NCBI GenBank assembly: GCA_948567375.1
Contig: OX419755.1
Coordinates: forward strand, 2,795,001-2,859,000
DNA length: 64,000 nucleotides
DNA from: Lunularia cruciata
Taxonomy: Eukaryota; Streptophyta; Marchantiopsida; Lunulariales; Lunulariaceae
Direction: 5' to 3'
Under the pieces are notes generated by a model. That model saw only the letters and a program-made list of their open reading frames with translations. It searched no databases and was not told the DNA's origin. A program made the translations under genes and the position numbers. Shown here in pieces: positions 20,960 through 34,900 of the stretch (position 1 is its first letter; every line of letters starts with the position of its first letter).

Positions 20960-23900
20960 CCCTTAGTGTGCAGGGTAGCTAGTGTACTTGCGGTGTGCAA
21001 GAGGTGGCAGAAGAAGGGGCCACATGGGGCCATGGGCTCGTCGAAAAGCCTTGTTTGCAGCTCATTGTCTCGGTGAAACCCAACAATTTACATCTACCCA
21101 CATTCTTTCTTTCAAGACGCAACAAAGGGAGGAGTAAGGGGAGGAAGAGGAAGAAGAATCAGTCTTCCTCTTACTTTTCAGCAATAAAAGCAAATCCTAC
21201 CTTCCAGGAGCGCCACTAGTAATCCCAGCATCACAAACCCCTTGTCAACCTATTTGATCATCGAGATATCAAGTACGTGTTAGTGAGGGTTAGATGTACG
21301 CTAGAAGTCACCATAGCCAAGGTTTGACATGCAAAATTTATAAGTATACTATTAAATATGTAAATATATTGCATAATTGAATTTAGCTGCTTATGTTTTC
21401 CTCTTGGTCCCAATATCATAGTGAGTATCAATCGGCCTTAATAAGATCAAGTCCTCTAGAAGAATCCTCATGAAGGACATGGTTATAATTGCAACTGTTT
21501 TGTTTAAACACTTCTGAACTCCTGCCGAATGAATCCTGAGGTCAATATAATAATTGTTGTGCACCTTCTGGTTTTGATGATTAAAGGATCAACCTAGTAT
21601 TTGGAGTTTTCTTCCATAAAGATTTGGTAACAAAGCCTGACTTTGTTACCTTTCCTGATCCAGATTTCGTGTGTGTTTACATGAAAATATATAGATTATG
21701 TGCACTTTTACATCAGATCAAAGTAGTGTATATGTTCACCTGACTATGAATCATTTATTCAACTCTCAATCAGGAAACGTGGCCAATGCGATGTCAAAAA
21801 GAAACTACCTTACTTGTTTATCATGACTACTGGATCGGTTTGTCCGGCATTCAATTGTCAATATTCGCTTGAGAAGTTTGCCTTAAGTAAAAGGTCGAGA
21901 GATAGACCTATATGAGAGATTCATAGCATAGCACTGGTAAAAACTACATGTGCTTTAGAATGGAATGTTCTATACTCACGCTCCAGATTGAGGATAAGCA
22001 ACTTGTCATTAGTTTATGTAAATAGCATGTCGGACTCTTGGTTTCAGACCTAGCAACTATTTGTAAATCTTTGAAGGTTGGACTGAAGATATCCTTCTTG
22101 CTGTACTTACCTGTAAATGCAGAGCCTTATCTTCACGAATCAATCATGTAACCTATGCGCTGCAGTTTCATGCCTTACAATTCGTGTTTCATTTTCTTTC
22201 TTGTCAACTTTGGAGTTCTACGTGGTTGAACCTCGTAAGGTATTGCGATCTAGGTGGATTGAAATGACTTTTCTTCAAAAGTTATAACAGCACTAGTTGA
22301 TATCTGAAGCAACGTCCACAACCATATTCATAAAACGGAGAGAAGAACTGCTGTGGCATGAGGAGAGATGGTCCTAAGTCAAAATGACAATAGTGAAAAT
22401 ATAGTGGAAGGTCCCATCATGATTATTGCTTGAACCTGGCCCTCAATTGGGCAGAGTGGGGGCAGTGGCAACACCTCCACTGCATGAAGTAGCGTATGAT
22501 ACATTTATGAGAGCCTTCCTCTTAGATGTGTCAGTTGGCCGTTGAAGATGCCGTATTATAGACTACAAGATACTGTACACCGTCAATATAGCCACCCTAA
22601 CGGTAGTGAAGTTAATTGTAGTGGAGTTAACTTGGCCTATTTAAGCAAGTTGTTAAACTGTACGGTACGCCTGTAATTTCAAATTAGGAATGAATAATAA
22701 TCTCTCTGTTATCTTTCTTGCTGATTTGTATTTTCACTAGAGACATTCTTAGGAAACAATTCCAAAAGGAAGGCATGCCAGGCCGAACGCAGAGATCAGA
22801 AAAATAAGATAAAAAGGTCTTTTTAGTTTTAAAAAAATGAATGAAATCGTGAATAATTACTGAAGAATTGCTTGGGGTTTAGAGAAAACAGGAAGTTGAA
22901 CATCTGAAGACTGGAAAAGCTTATAAGACTTTAGGATGCACATGTTTATAGTATCAACTCATACTCAGAAAATATTCATACCTCCACGAACTGACGTGGC
23001 ATCCAATCGGACGAAGAATGATGCTAGAGGACGTCCACGTGCCATGCGTAAAAAGTAAAATTCTAACCACGCCTGAATTCACTGCTTGCGGATTTCATTC
23101 AGGTTTCCCCTGTACGCGTATAGGTCACGAGCAAAGAATGTACCTTTCCGATCACAACTAAATGTAGCTTTCCACATCACTTCAATGAAATACGGTGTAC
23201 TGCCAACCTATCCAAAAGAGAGGCGACCTTCTGTTCAGTACTATAACTATACGGATTCATTCACATTCCACTACTCACCCTACATGTCGAACAAGAGCTA
23301 ATGTCAAGTATGAAATACGGTATGTTTTAGCATATATCAAATGCAGCTAAGTCAAGTCTCCATCATACTTAGCAGCAGAACCGTGAGTAGAAAAGACATT
23401 GAGAAATAATAATCCGAGCAACTTTCATGTTATCATATAGTTGAACAAAGAATATAATTGTGATTTTCATAATGCTTTTTTTAGTGATTCTGGTATATAT
23501 GAGTAGAAATCAAAATCTGCGTGAGTGTTAATCTCCAGAGCTCCTAGCTGGAAAAGAAAAGAAATGAAGAGATCGCTATTAGAATAACCAATTAAACCAT
23601 ATCCACTGTATATGTAAATGACCTCAATATTGTATACTTATGTAACATTCCCATCTATTTGTATCTAGGCGTGGTGGGAATTTTTCTTAATATATTTTAA
23701 GTCATTGTTTCTAGAACGGGCAGGATTCGAGATCCTCAAGGCGACATTGAATGAGTGATAGATGGTTCGCATGACTGAGGAGACAGATGTTAGTACAGCA
23801 TTATGGATTTTGAGCCACATGCTGGATGATGTCAGCATGTATTCAATTGGAGGATATAACTGTTAATGAGAACCATTACTATGGGCTCGCCGATGACCAT

Positions 23901-24370
23901 TCAAGTGACATACACAGTGTGGTCTTGCATCTATGCACATTACACATTTTATCCATTGACAGAAGCTAAAGCCATATCCATTGACAGAAGCTAAAGCCAA
24001 AAGAAAAACGAGTGTAAAGTATGTGAATAAAGAATATAACTTACTACGGTTTCTGCGCAATATAGTCCGTGAAAAGACACATACATGAGAAAATCACCAT
24101 ATCAACTATGGATGTGACATTTGGAAAGGTACGGAATATGTATATATCCACCTACACGGAGTCGGGTGAGGAATGGGGGTGCAGTAGGATGACCGTTATC
24201 AGGAAGCGCTCCAAGCTTCCTCCCAGCAGGAACTAAACCAGGGTTGGATGCGTCACGAACTTATGCTGATTCTAACTAACCGTAGTTCAAACAATGATGA
24301 TCATCTCGCAGGAACTTGTTGGCCCCCAGTATAGTGAATTCATCCAACTGTCCGGCGCGAGACACGTGTT
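20960..24370. other. Intergenic DNA with one possible copia-like LTR relic
   Basis: No coding region is supported. The stretch 22,400-22,740 has LTR-like traits: a CCTATTTAAG TATA-like word, a run GAATGAATAATAATCTCTCTGTTATC near its end, and a purine-rich left side. I could not find a second copy or a target duplication, so this is weak. A 22-bp direct repeat (the CCATTGACAGAAGCTAAAGCC word) occurs twice at 23,953-23,998. Confidence 0.3.
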
Positions 24371-25000
24371 AAAAGATGGGGCTAAATCAGATCAGGACAA
24401 CGTACGAAATCTGCCGTAAGGACCATACCCGCGAATATGCTCCCGTTTACCGTGAAATGAGGAGTCACGGAGGCGTGAACATTGAGAGCCCCCACTCCGT
24501 GAGAACCGGGCAGACCAGGAACGGACCGGGAACGGGTCGATTCATTCTTTGACCGGGGTATCGGTACGACCGGTCTCGGTGGAGAGAGGGGAGTGCCGGG
24601 ACCCGCCGTGGTGGATAAAAGCCTAGGTGTCCCGTTACGTGGTTTCTTCACGAATATGAATAGGTTTCTGGGACCATCCCGGGTCCGGTTTCTCACATCC
24701 GGTGCCTGCCTGCCTTCGACGAGGTCGTGGTAGCTCTGAGCCTGGGAAGGACTTACCGTCGTCGCCAGTCACCGGGACCGTCAGGTGAAGACAAGAGTCG
24801 TCCCGTCCCTCCTCCTCGCAAGTTCTTGAATTCACGGGAAGACAAAGGACAACAATCATCCCCAGGAGGAACCGACTCCAGAGAATTCTGGATCCACCAC
24901 CACCACCTCCAATCCCAAGGACTCCTCCTTTTCCCTGGGCCCGAGCAAGTCACGGAGTTCTCCAACAATCCGCAGAGTTCAGTTTGAGCCAATTTCCCCA
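24371..25000. promoter_or_regulatory. GC- and CpG-rich block upstream of the MED26 gene
   Basis: The composition rises sharply to GC-rich with many CCGG and CGGTACC-like words (24,460-24,960) and short frames in every phase. It lies about 2 kb before the MED26 start codon. It could be a distal promoter or a non-coding first exon of that gene. No domain is seen in the frames. Confidence 0.35.
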
Positions 25001-25227
25001 AGAATGGTAAATAGATTTCAGGAAAGTAACATCCGAGTTGGATATGTTTAACATTACCACAAATTCAATCGGATCTGCTGATAATTTGTGTGTATGAAAA
25101 CATTTCCTCTGTTTCCTAGATAGAAAACAATTTAAACGATACATTTTCTGCGACTGAGACTGTTTTGCTACCGGAAGTTTTGTACGAACGAGGAACGACT
25201 GCCGGAAAGCCCAGAAAAGAGGCATGA

Positions 25228-26702
25228 GATCCTTGCTGGAGTCCTAGGCAAGGACCAGAGAGCGCATGGAGGGGAGGTAGCTGGAGGAGAGATCCTGGGA
25301 GGACTCGATCTGCTTCGCACCGTAACACAGACAGAGCTTTTGAGGGACTGGGAGAGGCTGAGCGAGTTTCGAGCGCAGAGAGAGGTGTGACTGGTCTGGT
25401 CTTGTCCGGTCTGGTGGTCTATTGTGGTCTCTGTGTACGCGAGGAGAAAGAAAGAAAGGAAGGAAGAAAGGAAGAGCAAGCACCAGCAGCAAGCTGCGTA
25501 GGCCTTGCCTTGCCTTTGCCTTGTCTTGCCTCTTGGGAAGAAGGTGAACAGAGAAGAAGGGAGGAACTCAGGGAAGGGGGGAAAAGCAAGGGAAGAAACC
25601 ATCCACACCCACAACACAACACCCACACACAGCAGACAAGGAGGGTGATGAAGTTCCATGAATGATCGGTGAGAAGACGAGTTTTTGTGGAGGAGACAGA
25701 ACTGGAATTGAGTTTGAAGGTTGGTGGTGGCGTTGGGCATGGTGTGAACAGAGAGCAACCGGGAGGTAGTAGGACAGACAACAGCAGGAGGGAGATTGGA
25801 GAGATAGAGACGAGAAAAGTGAGACACAAAGGAGTATTTTGGTGCTGTGGAGTGCTGTTGGTTGCAGGTTCGAGCCCAGGAAGCACGACGTCTATCGGAT
25901 GAGTCTTTCTCGAGAGAGAAAGAAGAGGAGGAAAGTTTGAAGGAAGAACTACACCGGACAACGACAGACGAAATTGTCCGTTGTAAGTCGTGGAGGGAAA
26001 GTAGAAGATTGCCAACGAAGGAGGACGAAGATCAAAGTCCCGTTGCGCTACGAGAGCGTGGATTCACCCGAGGATTGGAGGCGAAAATTCGGGAGGGGAG
26101 CTTGGACGAGAATCAAGAAGTGGGGAGCTGAAATAATCTGACCGCAGTACTCAATTTTGGAAAATTAAAGCTGCGAAGATCGGCCGCCGCTGAGAGCGGA
26201 GGGGGAAAGAAAATTTGTTCTAGAATCGGATTGCAAACACAGGGGCGCGCTCTCGAAGAGGTGGATTGCTCTGTAAATGTGATGGGGAGGTAGGTACGTG
26301 GAAAATCAGAGTGTGGAAGATGCCATAAAGCTCTGGAGCACGTCTGCAGTCCCTCAATTCTTCTACTTGACAGTGTGCGTCTGAGTCCTGGAGAGATTGG
26401 TGCACGACACTGCAGGCAGGGCCTCCTGGGTGTAATAGTGAGTCTCGAGAGATTGGACCAACCTTGCAGCAGGGAGGGCTTGTGGGTGTAGTAGTAGTAG
26501 TTCTCGAGAGATTGGAAGCAAAAAGTTGTGGGTGTGTAGCTGCAGCCAGCCTAGGCTGAAGGAGGACATAGGCGAAGGGTGGTGGTGAGGTTAGAAGAAG
26601 TAGTGGTGCATCGGTCGATCATCGGCTGGTGGATTGTGGCGACAGGAAGAGGGGTGGATGCACCACGAGACAGGGTCTTCGGTGTGGTCTGAGAAACACA
26701 CC
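25228..26702 (+). promoter_or_regulatory. Purine-rich promoter/5' leader region of MED26
   Basis: The plus strand is strongly GA-biased, including a polypurine run at about 25,440-25,480 (GGAAGGAAGAAAGGAAG). Such GA tracts are typical of plant promoters and leaders bound by GAGA-type BPC factors. A CTC(G/C)AGAGATTGG word recurs at about 26,390, 26,443 and 26,504. Several ATGs occur before the main start, so upstream ORFs are possible. A transcription start cannot be placed from sequence alone. Confidence 0.45.
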
Positions 26703-29652
26703 ATGAACCACTGGCGAAGAATTTTTGGGAATACAGGGTACGACATTTGGACGTTGATTGATAGAGCAATATGTGTGGCTGCTGCGGATTTTACTCAAGA
26801 TTTTCGATTGCGGAGAGATGCTTTGACAGAGAGGATATACACGGCCCATCTTGGCTTGGACCAGCAGGACGATGATGTTCATCCTCGTGGATCCGACAAG
26901 ACGAATGCCACCAGTGGAGTGTATGCTGGGGATGAGCAACAGGAAGAGGAAAACCAGGCTGAGCCCCAGCAGATTCTCTGCAGGGAAATTCAGGACGACG
27001 CAGCTAGAGAGATGGTCCGTGACGGTCCTCGGCACGACGAGAGGGACTTGGAGGAAGCGTTGGATGAATGGGCCAATGAGGGTTTGCAAATCAAGGAAGC
27101 TATGGACATCTTGGACAACCTGCAAGACCGCGACCAGGTCCACCATCTGCTCCCACTCGAACTTTTCCATTCCGAATGCTGGCTACGATAGACAATTTTG
27201 TCAATCCCTGAATCGGTCTGAGCCTTGCACATTGGTCACAGTTGGTTAGCAGTTTTGTCTCTGAAGTTGACGGCAGCGAGAGCGGTCACAAAGTTCCACT
27301 GCTGTATCTGGTCAAACTTGATGAGATATAGCAGTCCAAATCGCAGTCGAAATTATGCTAACTTCGCCGTGTGGTAAATTGCGATCAATGCAGCCAGAGG
27401 CAGAAGTGCTGACACAGCTCTACAGACTGCAGGCTTTGGACATGTCAATCGAGTTACTTCAGGTACAATTGAGATCGACACTCGGTTCTGCATGTGGCTT
27501 GTTGTCTCAGGTTCAGCTATTTCCCTGTGTGGCTGGGTTACCGTTATCTCCAAAGATTCTGACGATGAAAGTATTTGAGTCTAAACTCCCGTCGTACATC
27601 GCATCGTGTGCAGAAGACGTCGATTGGTGTTGTGACGAATAGCTTCCGGAAGCACCCATCGCAGCGAGTTAAAACCTTCGTGAAGGGGCTTGTCAGGTTG
27701 TTTCCTTTCCTTCTGGAATAGACACATCTTCAGTCAAAGTTTTCATTTTACACAATTACATCCTTTTGACTTAATTGTGATTCTAGTTTGGGCTGCGTTT
27801 GCCTTCTCGCTAACTCTTAAGACTCTACTCTTGCGCAGCCAGTGGAAGGGTCTTGTGGACGACTACAAGGCTCTGGTTGCTTCCACTGAACACGCAATGA
27901 AGGAAGACGAAGAACAAGAAGCTCTCGCCTTGACAAATGGTATACAAAGGCTGGCCGATAATTGAACCTCTGCTCAGTCAAGAAGTAGGTTCTGTAGGTT
28001 TGGAAGTCATTAAAGACGGAAACATTGGACCGGAAGACAGAAGTTCATTCTTGAGTTTCTCTCTTTTTCAGGAGATTACGACCCGGAAATGGTAGATCAA
28101 GAGGAGGGCTTGTGCCCTCCTCCCCTCGACGAAGGTGCCCTGCTAGCTGTACGAACGGCCTCTATTGAGATGTCTCAGGTACCAATCTTTACAGTATTGT
28201 AATTATTGGCAGATAAGTCGAGTCGTTATTATTTTATTTCTCCCGTGGCCGTGAACTGATCATGTGGCGGATATGTGCTGTGTGCTGCAGTTTTTCGACC
28301 TCATGGATGACGAACTTTGTAAGTGACCTACCATCAAGCATCACTCACATTCGCTTCTAACCAGTGTTCATGAAATTGGAAACTTGGCTGTTTATTGCTA
28401 GGGTTTGTCGAACTTGGGTGATTCAAACTTGTAGACTGATGTCTGCGTTTCTTGACAATACAGCTGCAGGATCTGGGCCAAGTCCACCAACCTCAAACAA
28501 CCTGCAAGATGATTTTGGCCGCCTTCCCAACATGAGGGCGAACAATGACGCTTCAGACCGTCGTTATCATGACGGAAGCAGTCCTGTACAAGATAATGAT
28601 TCCCGAGCATTGAAGGGTGGTGCAAAGGTCCGCAAGATTGAGAAACGCACTCCCGTCCACGATGATGATTTCCGAGCACTGAAAGGTGGTGCAAGGGTTC
28701 AAAAAGTTCACAAACGCAGTCCTGCCGAGGAGAAACGCAGTCCTGTCCAAGACAAGGACTCTCGACCATGGAAGAGCGGTGTAAAGACTCAAAAGGTCCA
28801 GAATCGTAGTCCTGTCCAAGATAATGATTCCCGAGCATACAAAAGTGATGCAAAGGTTCAAAAACCCAGTACTTTCCAAGAGAAACGCAGCCCTGTCCGC
28901 AAGCCATCAGGAAGTTCAATTACGACGGTTTCTACTGCAAAGCCAATGAATGGCAGGCCCGCCAATGGTTACTCACAACAGAAGCCCTCCAACGACTTCG
29001 TGAGGAAATCGGATGCAAGGCCTGCTGGCTTCTTGCCCATGAATTCTAGATCCAGTGGGGAAAACGGAGAACGGATGAGTTTAAGCGTATGTATTTAATC
29101 TCTTGTCTGGACTTCGAAAGGCTACATTTGGATTTCGGAGTTGTAAACCTTGACGTGACATTGTTGCCTTAGTCATAGTAATTAGCGATTGAAGGGCAAC
29201 CAAATTTTGTTTGACTTTAACCTGGGAACATTCGATGTGATTTGTTCAGAGACCAAGATCTCAAGAAGAGATCGATGTTGAGACGAAATTTGCAGTGGCT
29301 AAGAGGAAGTTACAAGAGGGATATCAGCAAGTCAATGAAGGTTAGTCTGTGACATCATAGGAGCGAAGAACGGACTCTGCATGTTGGTGCAATTTTTGAA
29401 TCGGATGACTTCGCTCGAGCTGAAAGTACTTGTTTATTTGCGTCTCGTTTTGTGTTTGACAACGAAAACGGAGCCCATCGTTTCCTCATCCACTCGTCTC
29501 TGTTTTCTTGTTTGGCAGCCAAGAAGCAGCGCACTGTTCAAGCTCTCGAATTGACAGACCTTCCAAAGGGTGGTCCGAAGTCACAAAAATTTCCACAACC
29601 TCACGGGAAACCTGGACAAAATCGTGGTGGGTGGACGAATGGTCGGAGGTAG
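26703..29652 (+). CDS. MED26: MED26-like Mediator subunit (TFIIS N-domain), nine exons
   Basis: This is a homologue of plant Mediator subunit 26, which links Mediator to the Pol II elongation machinery in the nucleus. Exons that keep frame with GT-AG borders are 26,703-27,137, 27,394-27,462, 27,614-27,696, 27,839-27,939, 28,072-28,178, 28,291-28,318, 28,464-29,086, 29,250-29,340 and 29,519-29,652 (556 residues). The N terminus (MNHWRRIFGNTGYDIWTLID, then AADFTQDFRLRRDALTERIY) is the plant MED26 signature. A TFIIS N-terminal (LW) domain spans about residues 130-205 across exons 1-4 (PEAEVLTQLYRLQALDMSIE, FRKHPSQRVKTFVKGL, QWKGLVDDY). A basic repetitive linker follows, then the conserved C terminus AVAKRKLQEGYQQVNEAKKQ and ALELTDLPKGGPKSQ. 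The second Met (26,703), not the upstream in-frame Met at 26,634, fits the family start. Gene-family recognition is from memory. Confidence 0.85.
28580..28906 (+). repeat. Imperfect ~23-residue tandem repeats in the MED26 linker
   Basis: Exon 7 encodes four to five versions of SPVQDNDSRALKGGAKVRK-like units (with variants TPVHDDDFRALKGG, SPVQDKDSRPWKSGVKTQK and SPVQDNDSRAYKSDAKVQK), separated by short EKR(S)P spacers. The unit is rich in Ser-Pro, Asp and Lys and is likely disordered. Confidence 0.85.
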
Positions 29653-31950
29653 AGAGACATCGAGAACTACCTTGTGTGACCCAAGCATTGGGTTGTGCTT
29701 AAAGTTCATAGATGCTACCCGTCAGGATTTATTCACGCAAGCAGTGTGAGTGTACAGTTAGGCGGAAAGTACATTACTGGTGCATGTGTAACACATTCAC
29801 TTGAGTGAAACTGAGTGTCACTAGTAATGACTTGAGTTTTCTCAAAAAATTTATTGCTCAGCTGAGGGCAACGTTTGTGCTCTGGAAGGAAGTTTGCTGA
29901 GGCTGAGCTATGTAGATACAACAGATTTTGCCTGAGACCTCTCATTACTAGAATAATTTTTGCAACACTGCTTGTCAGTTCGGACCAATATGTGCGGAAG
30001 CTCTAGTCAGGTCTGACTGCTCCCTAAGTTTTCGTCAGATTTCACTTCGGTACTCCAATTCAATCACTAATTGATATTGCCCCAATTTTTAACTGCCTGA
30101 ATATGTGGAAATCGCCAGTATGCCTATTGTGTACGTCAATGTATACTAAGAAACGGTATTGCAGGTTTCACGTCTCACCGGTCCTTTAGGTTGGCCAGCT
30201 TTAAGATGCAGAGATTACGTTTCAAGTAAGAAAACACTGATGCATCTGCCGAACACTAAAGGAAAAGCTGTGATAATATCGGGAAAGAATTCAAGTCCAA
30301 GTTCTGCCTAGAGACCTTTTAGCACTAGATCAGCTGATCCCGTATGGCAATTCCCAAGGGTGGTAAAGTGCAAAGGAAGAAGTATACGGCGAGCTTGTAG
30401 TCCTTTAAACCCAGCGTAAACCTACCAAAGTCTATTTCGGGCAAATGTGGTGACGCCTTGTGCACAAGTTTTTCCTGTCTTCTTAAACCGTTGTAACGAT
30501 CATCTATACTCTGGAGGCCTTACGATTAGAAGGGAGAGCCAAGGAATGATGTAAGCTTGCGTGGACTAACTAGGGCTTCATCAGACATCGGTTAGCAGCT
30601 TCCTACTGTATTTCGCAACAAAATCTGCGTTTATGTAAGACGGTTTGGTTTCTCTCATCGAGACTGATAGGAAGTAGTTCGAACTTTTATGGTCACAGGG
30701 ATTCAGTATCCAGACGCTATCAGGATTGGTCATTTCTGCAGGTACCAAGTCCCCTTCGAAACACCGAAGGACGGTTCGCCCGTGTGTACCGTGCAGAAGA
30801 CTTACCATGGAGTTCCTCGAGGATAGATAGAAACTGAGATACGTTTATCCTAGGGATCATCAGGCGTACGTAGTCGTCAGTGATGTAAGAGCAGGCGAGA
30901 ATCCTTTAACATTCCTGGTGTCTGGAAGGGCTCGATGTTGATGGTTTTCCAGGAGGATTCATCCTGGAGTGTAAGGGGAATAAAAACCTGACGTCCAGGA
31001 TGGAACTGCATGACCTGAATGTATTCGGCCCGGGGACCAAGACGCGAGAACGGTGAGGTGGGATGCCGACTACTAGAGAAGAAGACAAAGTGTGGTGGTC
31101 CCCAATTGCGTTCCGGACGTCATAGGACTGACTGTTACATTTTGAAGCTTGTACAACCATCGCACTGCAAGGTCGGCTACAGCGAAGAAGGTGCAGAGTG
31201 ACTGTAGCTTAGGTTTGAGGAAGGGACGGTCTGAGACGAACTTTATCTAGAATGATTCTTGTTGGTGTTTCTTTTGATTAGGACCCATGAAACAAAATTG
31301 AACTTCGACAACCACAAATGGTAATGACCAGCTAGCTGCACGATGATTCAACGAGGACATTCTGTACACTTAGCACCCAAGAGTCAAACTTTCAAAGGGC
31401 AGCATCTGTTCCTTGCAAGATGGGTGGCCCATCCACAAGACAATATTTCTCAGCCGGTGACACATAATGTTCGAGCGTACAACAGTCCCGGGCAACCAGG
31501 ACTGAAAGAGGAGACGGAGGGCTGACTTATATGGTAACAATAGTGAGCGCAGTTTCAATACCAAACCGTGTGTCCACACACCGAGCACTTAAATTCTCAA
31601 CTTGGAGAAGGTTCGACCGGTTTACAGTGAGTGAAATTATTCAAAGAAGCGTTGCACAGCAGGTCAAATGTGCGGATAAGTTCATGTCCTCAAACAACAG
31701 CAGTTGACATACCATCTTTGAACGTGTACCAACGACTTACCGCAACAGTACTCTAGATGCACAAAAAGATGAACGTTGAATACCTTCAAGTTTTAGCTGG
31801 CTCCGTAGTCGTGTCAACAGTCGCTCGGTAAATTTCCTGCTTGTGCACTCACTGTTTGTGGTTATGAAAGGTGTAGGATACTGTAGTCATACAGTATCAT
31901 CAGATCGGTTGTAACATCGGAGAAAATGCATTAAAGAATACAGAAAGTCC
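29653..31950. other. MED26 3' flank and intergenic DNA, no gene seen
   Basis: The first few hundred bases should hold the MED26 3' UTR and polyadenylation site. Beyond about 30,000 I see only short overlapping frames on both strands and no recognisable domain or RNA gene. Confidence 0.45.
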
Positions 31951-34900
31951 GGAAACTCGAGTTCCACGGAATTGCCGACAATCTGCGCCATGCACAGTAT
32001 CCATGTCATTCGACCGAACAGTAGTGAGATTGGTCAGGTGAGACAGCTGAATGCAGAAATGTTCGGGGTCCTTGCCTCCTGCATTCCCTCCTCCCCTGCT
32101 CGGAGCTCCCACGCGACAGTTCCGCAACTTCCGTCCCCTCTGTTTGGGCGTTGGGCGTCTGCCGGTTCTGTTCCACAGCGTGATCATTAACATGAGTTTA
32201 TCATCTGTTCAATCTGGCAACAGGGAAACTTAACTGCAGTGAATTATTATGGATATCCGTGCTCTTTTGCATCGGCTGAGCAGCAACTAGGTAGCACCTA
32301 AACATTGCATCTGGACGAAACATCAGAACTACGTTGTGTATTGGGACGGTAAATCTGGAATGTTCTATCTTCTCTTCAGGATCACGTTCACTAGATTGAA
32401 TAAATACTGGTCTTAGCGACGTATGCTCACAAAAGAACCGTTGAATTCCGGTCGTGAATCCAGTGTAAATTCCTGACAGTGAAAGTTGCATATAGTTTTG
32501 TCAAGTGATCACGTAGGGAATTTCGATGTGAACTGTTTTTCCTGTGAGCAAGCTAACAATCAGAGTTTCTTGGGGTTCGACGGAGAGATAAGAGTCGTGT
32601 CATCGATGGCCTGCATCTGTGTCGAATGCTACGTCAATCCAGTACGATGCTCAATTGTCTCCACACGATTGTTCCTCAGAGTGACCTAGCAGGCATAGAC
32701 CATAGTCCATTGACATTGCCATTTATCAAGCTATTCTGCACTTCACCTCAGCTTCGTTTAGCAGAACAAAGAACTGAAGGGAAGAGATCCTTCTCAAAAC
32801 ATGAGAAAGGCAAATGATGGAAGAATTCACGCTTCGTTTGACAAATGCTAATAATTGATGTAAGTTAATATTTCACAATGAATCACGGATGTTCTAGCCA
32901 GAAGGCGCACTTCTCATAAGTCCTTTTCGCATTAATTGGACCTTTGGACCTCATGCCCGAAAACTATGCAGATCACGATACCTTCAGAATATCCGACGTC
33001 TAAAGAATACTACAATCATACTAGAATCTCCGCAGGCATAGCCAGTGACTGAATTTCAATCCGTTCGCGCTATGTTGAACAGGCGAACTTAGTTCAGGAA
33101 TATGAAGGGTAAAGATATTATCACATGTATGATGTTACGAAAAGGCGACGAGATAACCACTGCTTAGGAAACACCAAATGCTTAAAACTATCTACATTCA
33201 TCCTAAAAGTTATTCAAGCTATTCAGTGACGCAGTCTTGACTACGTTGTAGTGCCCCAGTTAGACGTAAGAGAATTAGATCTATCTTCATAGATTCAAAT
33301 TGCGGGCATGTTATAGCCTCCAATTCTCAAACATGGAGCGTAAGAAACCTCCCAAAACTTCCCACAGAATGTGAAAATCGGTCATTTTCTTAGTTTTCCC
33401 ATCTGTTCCCCTGTATAAATTCGGTGCCCTTTCTTTAGGGACAGACCTCCCCCGGGGGTATGCTACTGCATGTAAGTACGGGGGTGGGGAAATGTCCCAG
33501 ATTTCCTGGCTGCGTCACCAGAATGTCGCGAGCTTCAGCCTAGAACAACGGGACGCACAACAGGCTTCAACACCCGCACTACTAACGCTTGGGACGAAAT
33601 GAAATCTCATCATGAGCCCAATTTATCATGATTAGAGCCACTGTGGACGTTATCTCAGGTAAGTGGGAGTGCCCAGAACTTTGCGCTAATAAATACGACA
33701 GCAGTTCAAGGACTTTTCGAGACTAATTTTTCGAAATGGATCAAAACAAGTACGGGTGAAGAGTCAAGCCAGCACAAATGAATGATAGTTTACATGTTGG
33801 ATCAGAGAACAACTGAGGATTTAATCAGAAATCTATTAATTTATAAAACAAATGTGATGTGGCGTGTAAAAATCGTGATCAGTAGAACACTGCAAGAAGT
33901 CACTGACAACTTAATTAGGCTTAAAGAGGCTGGGATCATGGGTCCAAAGTAAGGTTGTAAACTTAAGTAATCTGACATATTGTAATATACTTTGAATATC
34001 TGTCCTCAGAAGGTCCTCAAGAGGAAATGAACAAAATTAGAAATGTATTACAGGGCCGGCTAGGATTTAGAACAGATGACCAGATGGCTTTGAAGCCAAG
34101 ATATGCATATACACAATTGACTTTAAACTCGACAATCCATGCCAATTCTTTCAGATTAGAACATCTTTTTTCCATGTAGAATAGGATGCATTTGTAAGAG
34201 TTTGTTACAAGAGGATACATGAACAGAAGAAGTTATGAAGGCAAATTCTTTGACTAAGAGTGCCGATAAAATGTAGAAACAATACTGAACTCTATGGCGC
34301 GGAATCAAACTTACAGCGGTCCCCTTATCAATGATGTAATCAACCTCAAATTGAACATTACCTGATTGATCTCGGCTGAAGTACAAACATTCTCGAAGTC
34401 TGGAGTGACAGGGGTCCTGGCATCCCAAGACAACCAAAACATACCAGCAAAGAAATCCGAGGTATACTCGTACTTGCAGATTGAGTCAGTTACACCACAC
34501 AGATGGAAAGATGATATTCATGTAGCGAAACGTAACCGTAGGTTGTGTATCATGAGGTCGATCTTGCCGTAACCTCTCTATCGCACGAGTTTTATCTACA
34601 GTGTACGTACAGGACACTGCTGATCCGTGGATGCTGTCTGCCAGAATTCCCATTTTCTTGAGTATATTTGCCTTGCAATGTGCAAATCTTCGCGTCGCAT
34701 ACTCACGTGTTGCTGAAAATCAATAATGTCAACGAATTCATAACAACGTCCTCAACAGTGGTTCACCTCAAGAAACGGTTTAGAGGTAGAAAAGTCAGTG
34801 CGAGATCTAACGCTTCAAACACAACTGAAGGAGAGCAATATATATATTCTACGGAATAGTGCTTCTTAAATTAAGATTGGCGTCGTTCGGGACAGAAATT

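Noticed and set aside
25860-25885. tRNA-like GGTTCGAGCCC word
   Set aside because: The flanks do not pair as a T arm with the remaining tRNA arms and no A/B box spacing fits.
25168-26015. Long minus-strand open frames (up to 219 residues)
   Set aside because: They are complements of the GA-biased plus strand, rich in Ser, Leu and Pro, and overlap in two phases. No domain or splice logic supports them.
26619-27170. 183-residue minus-strand frame
   Set aside because: It is antisense to MED26 exon 1, which is clearly conserved coding on the plus strand.
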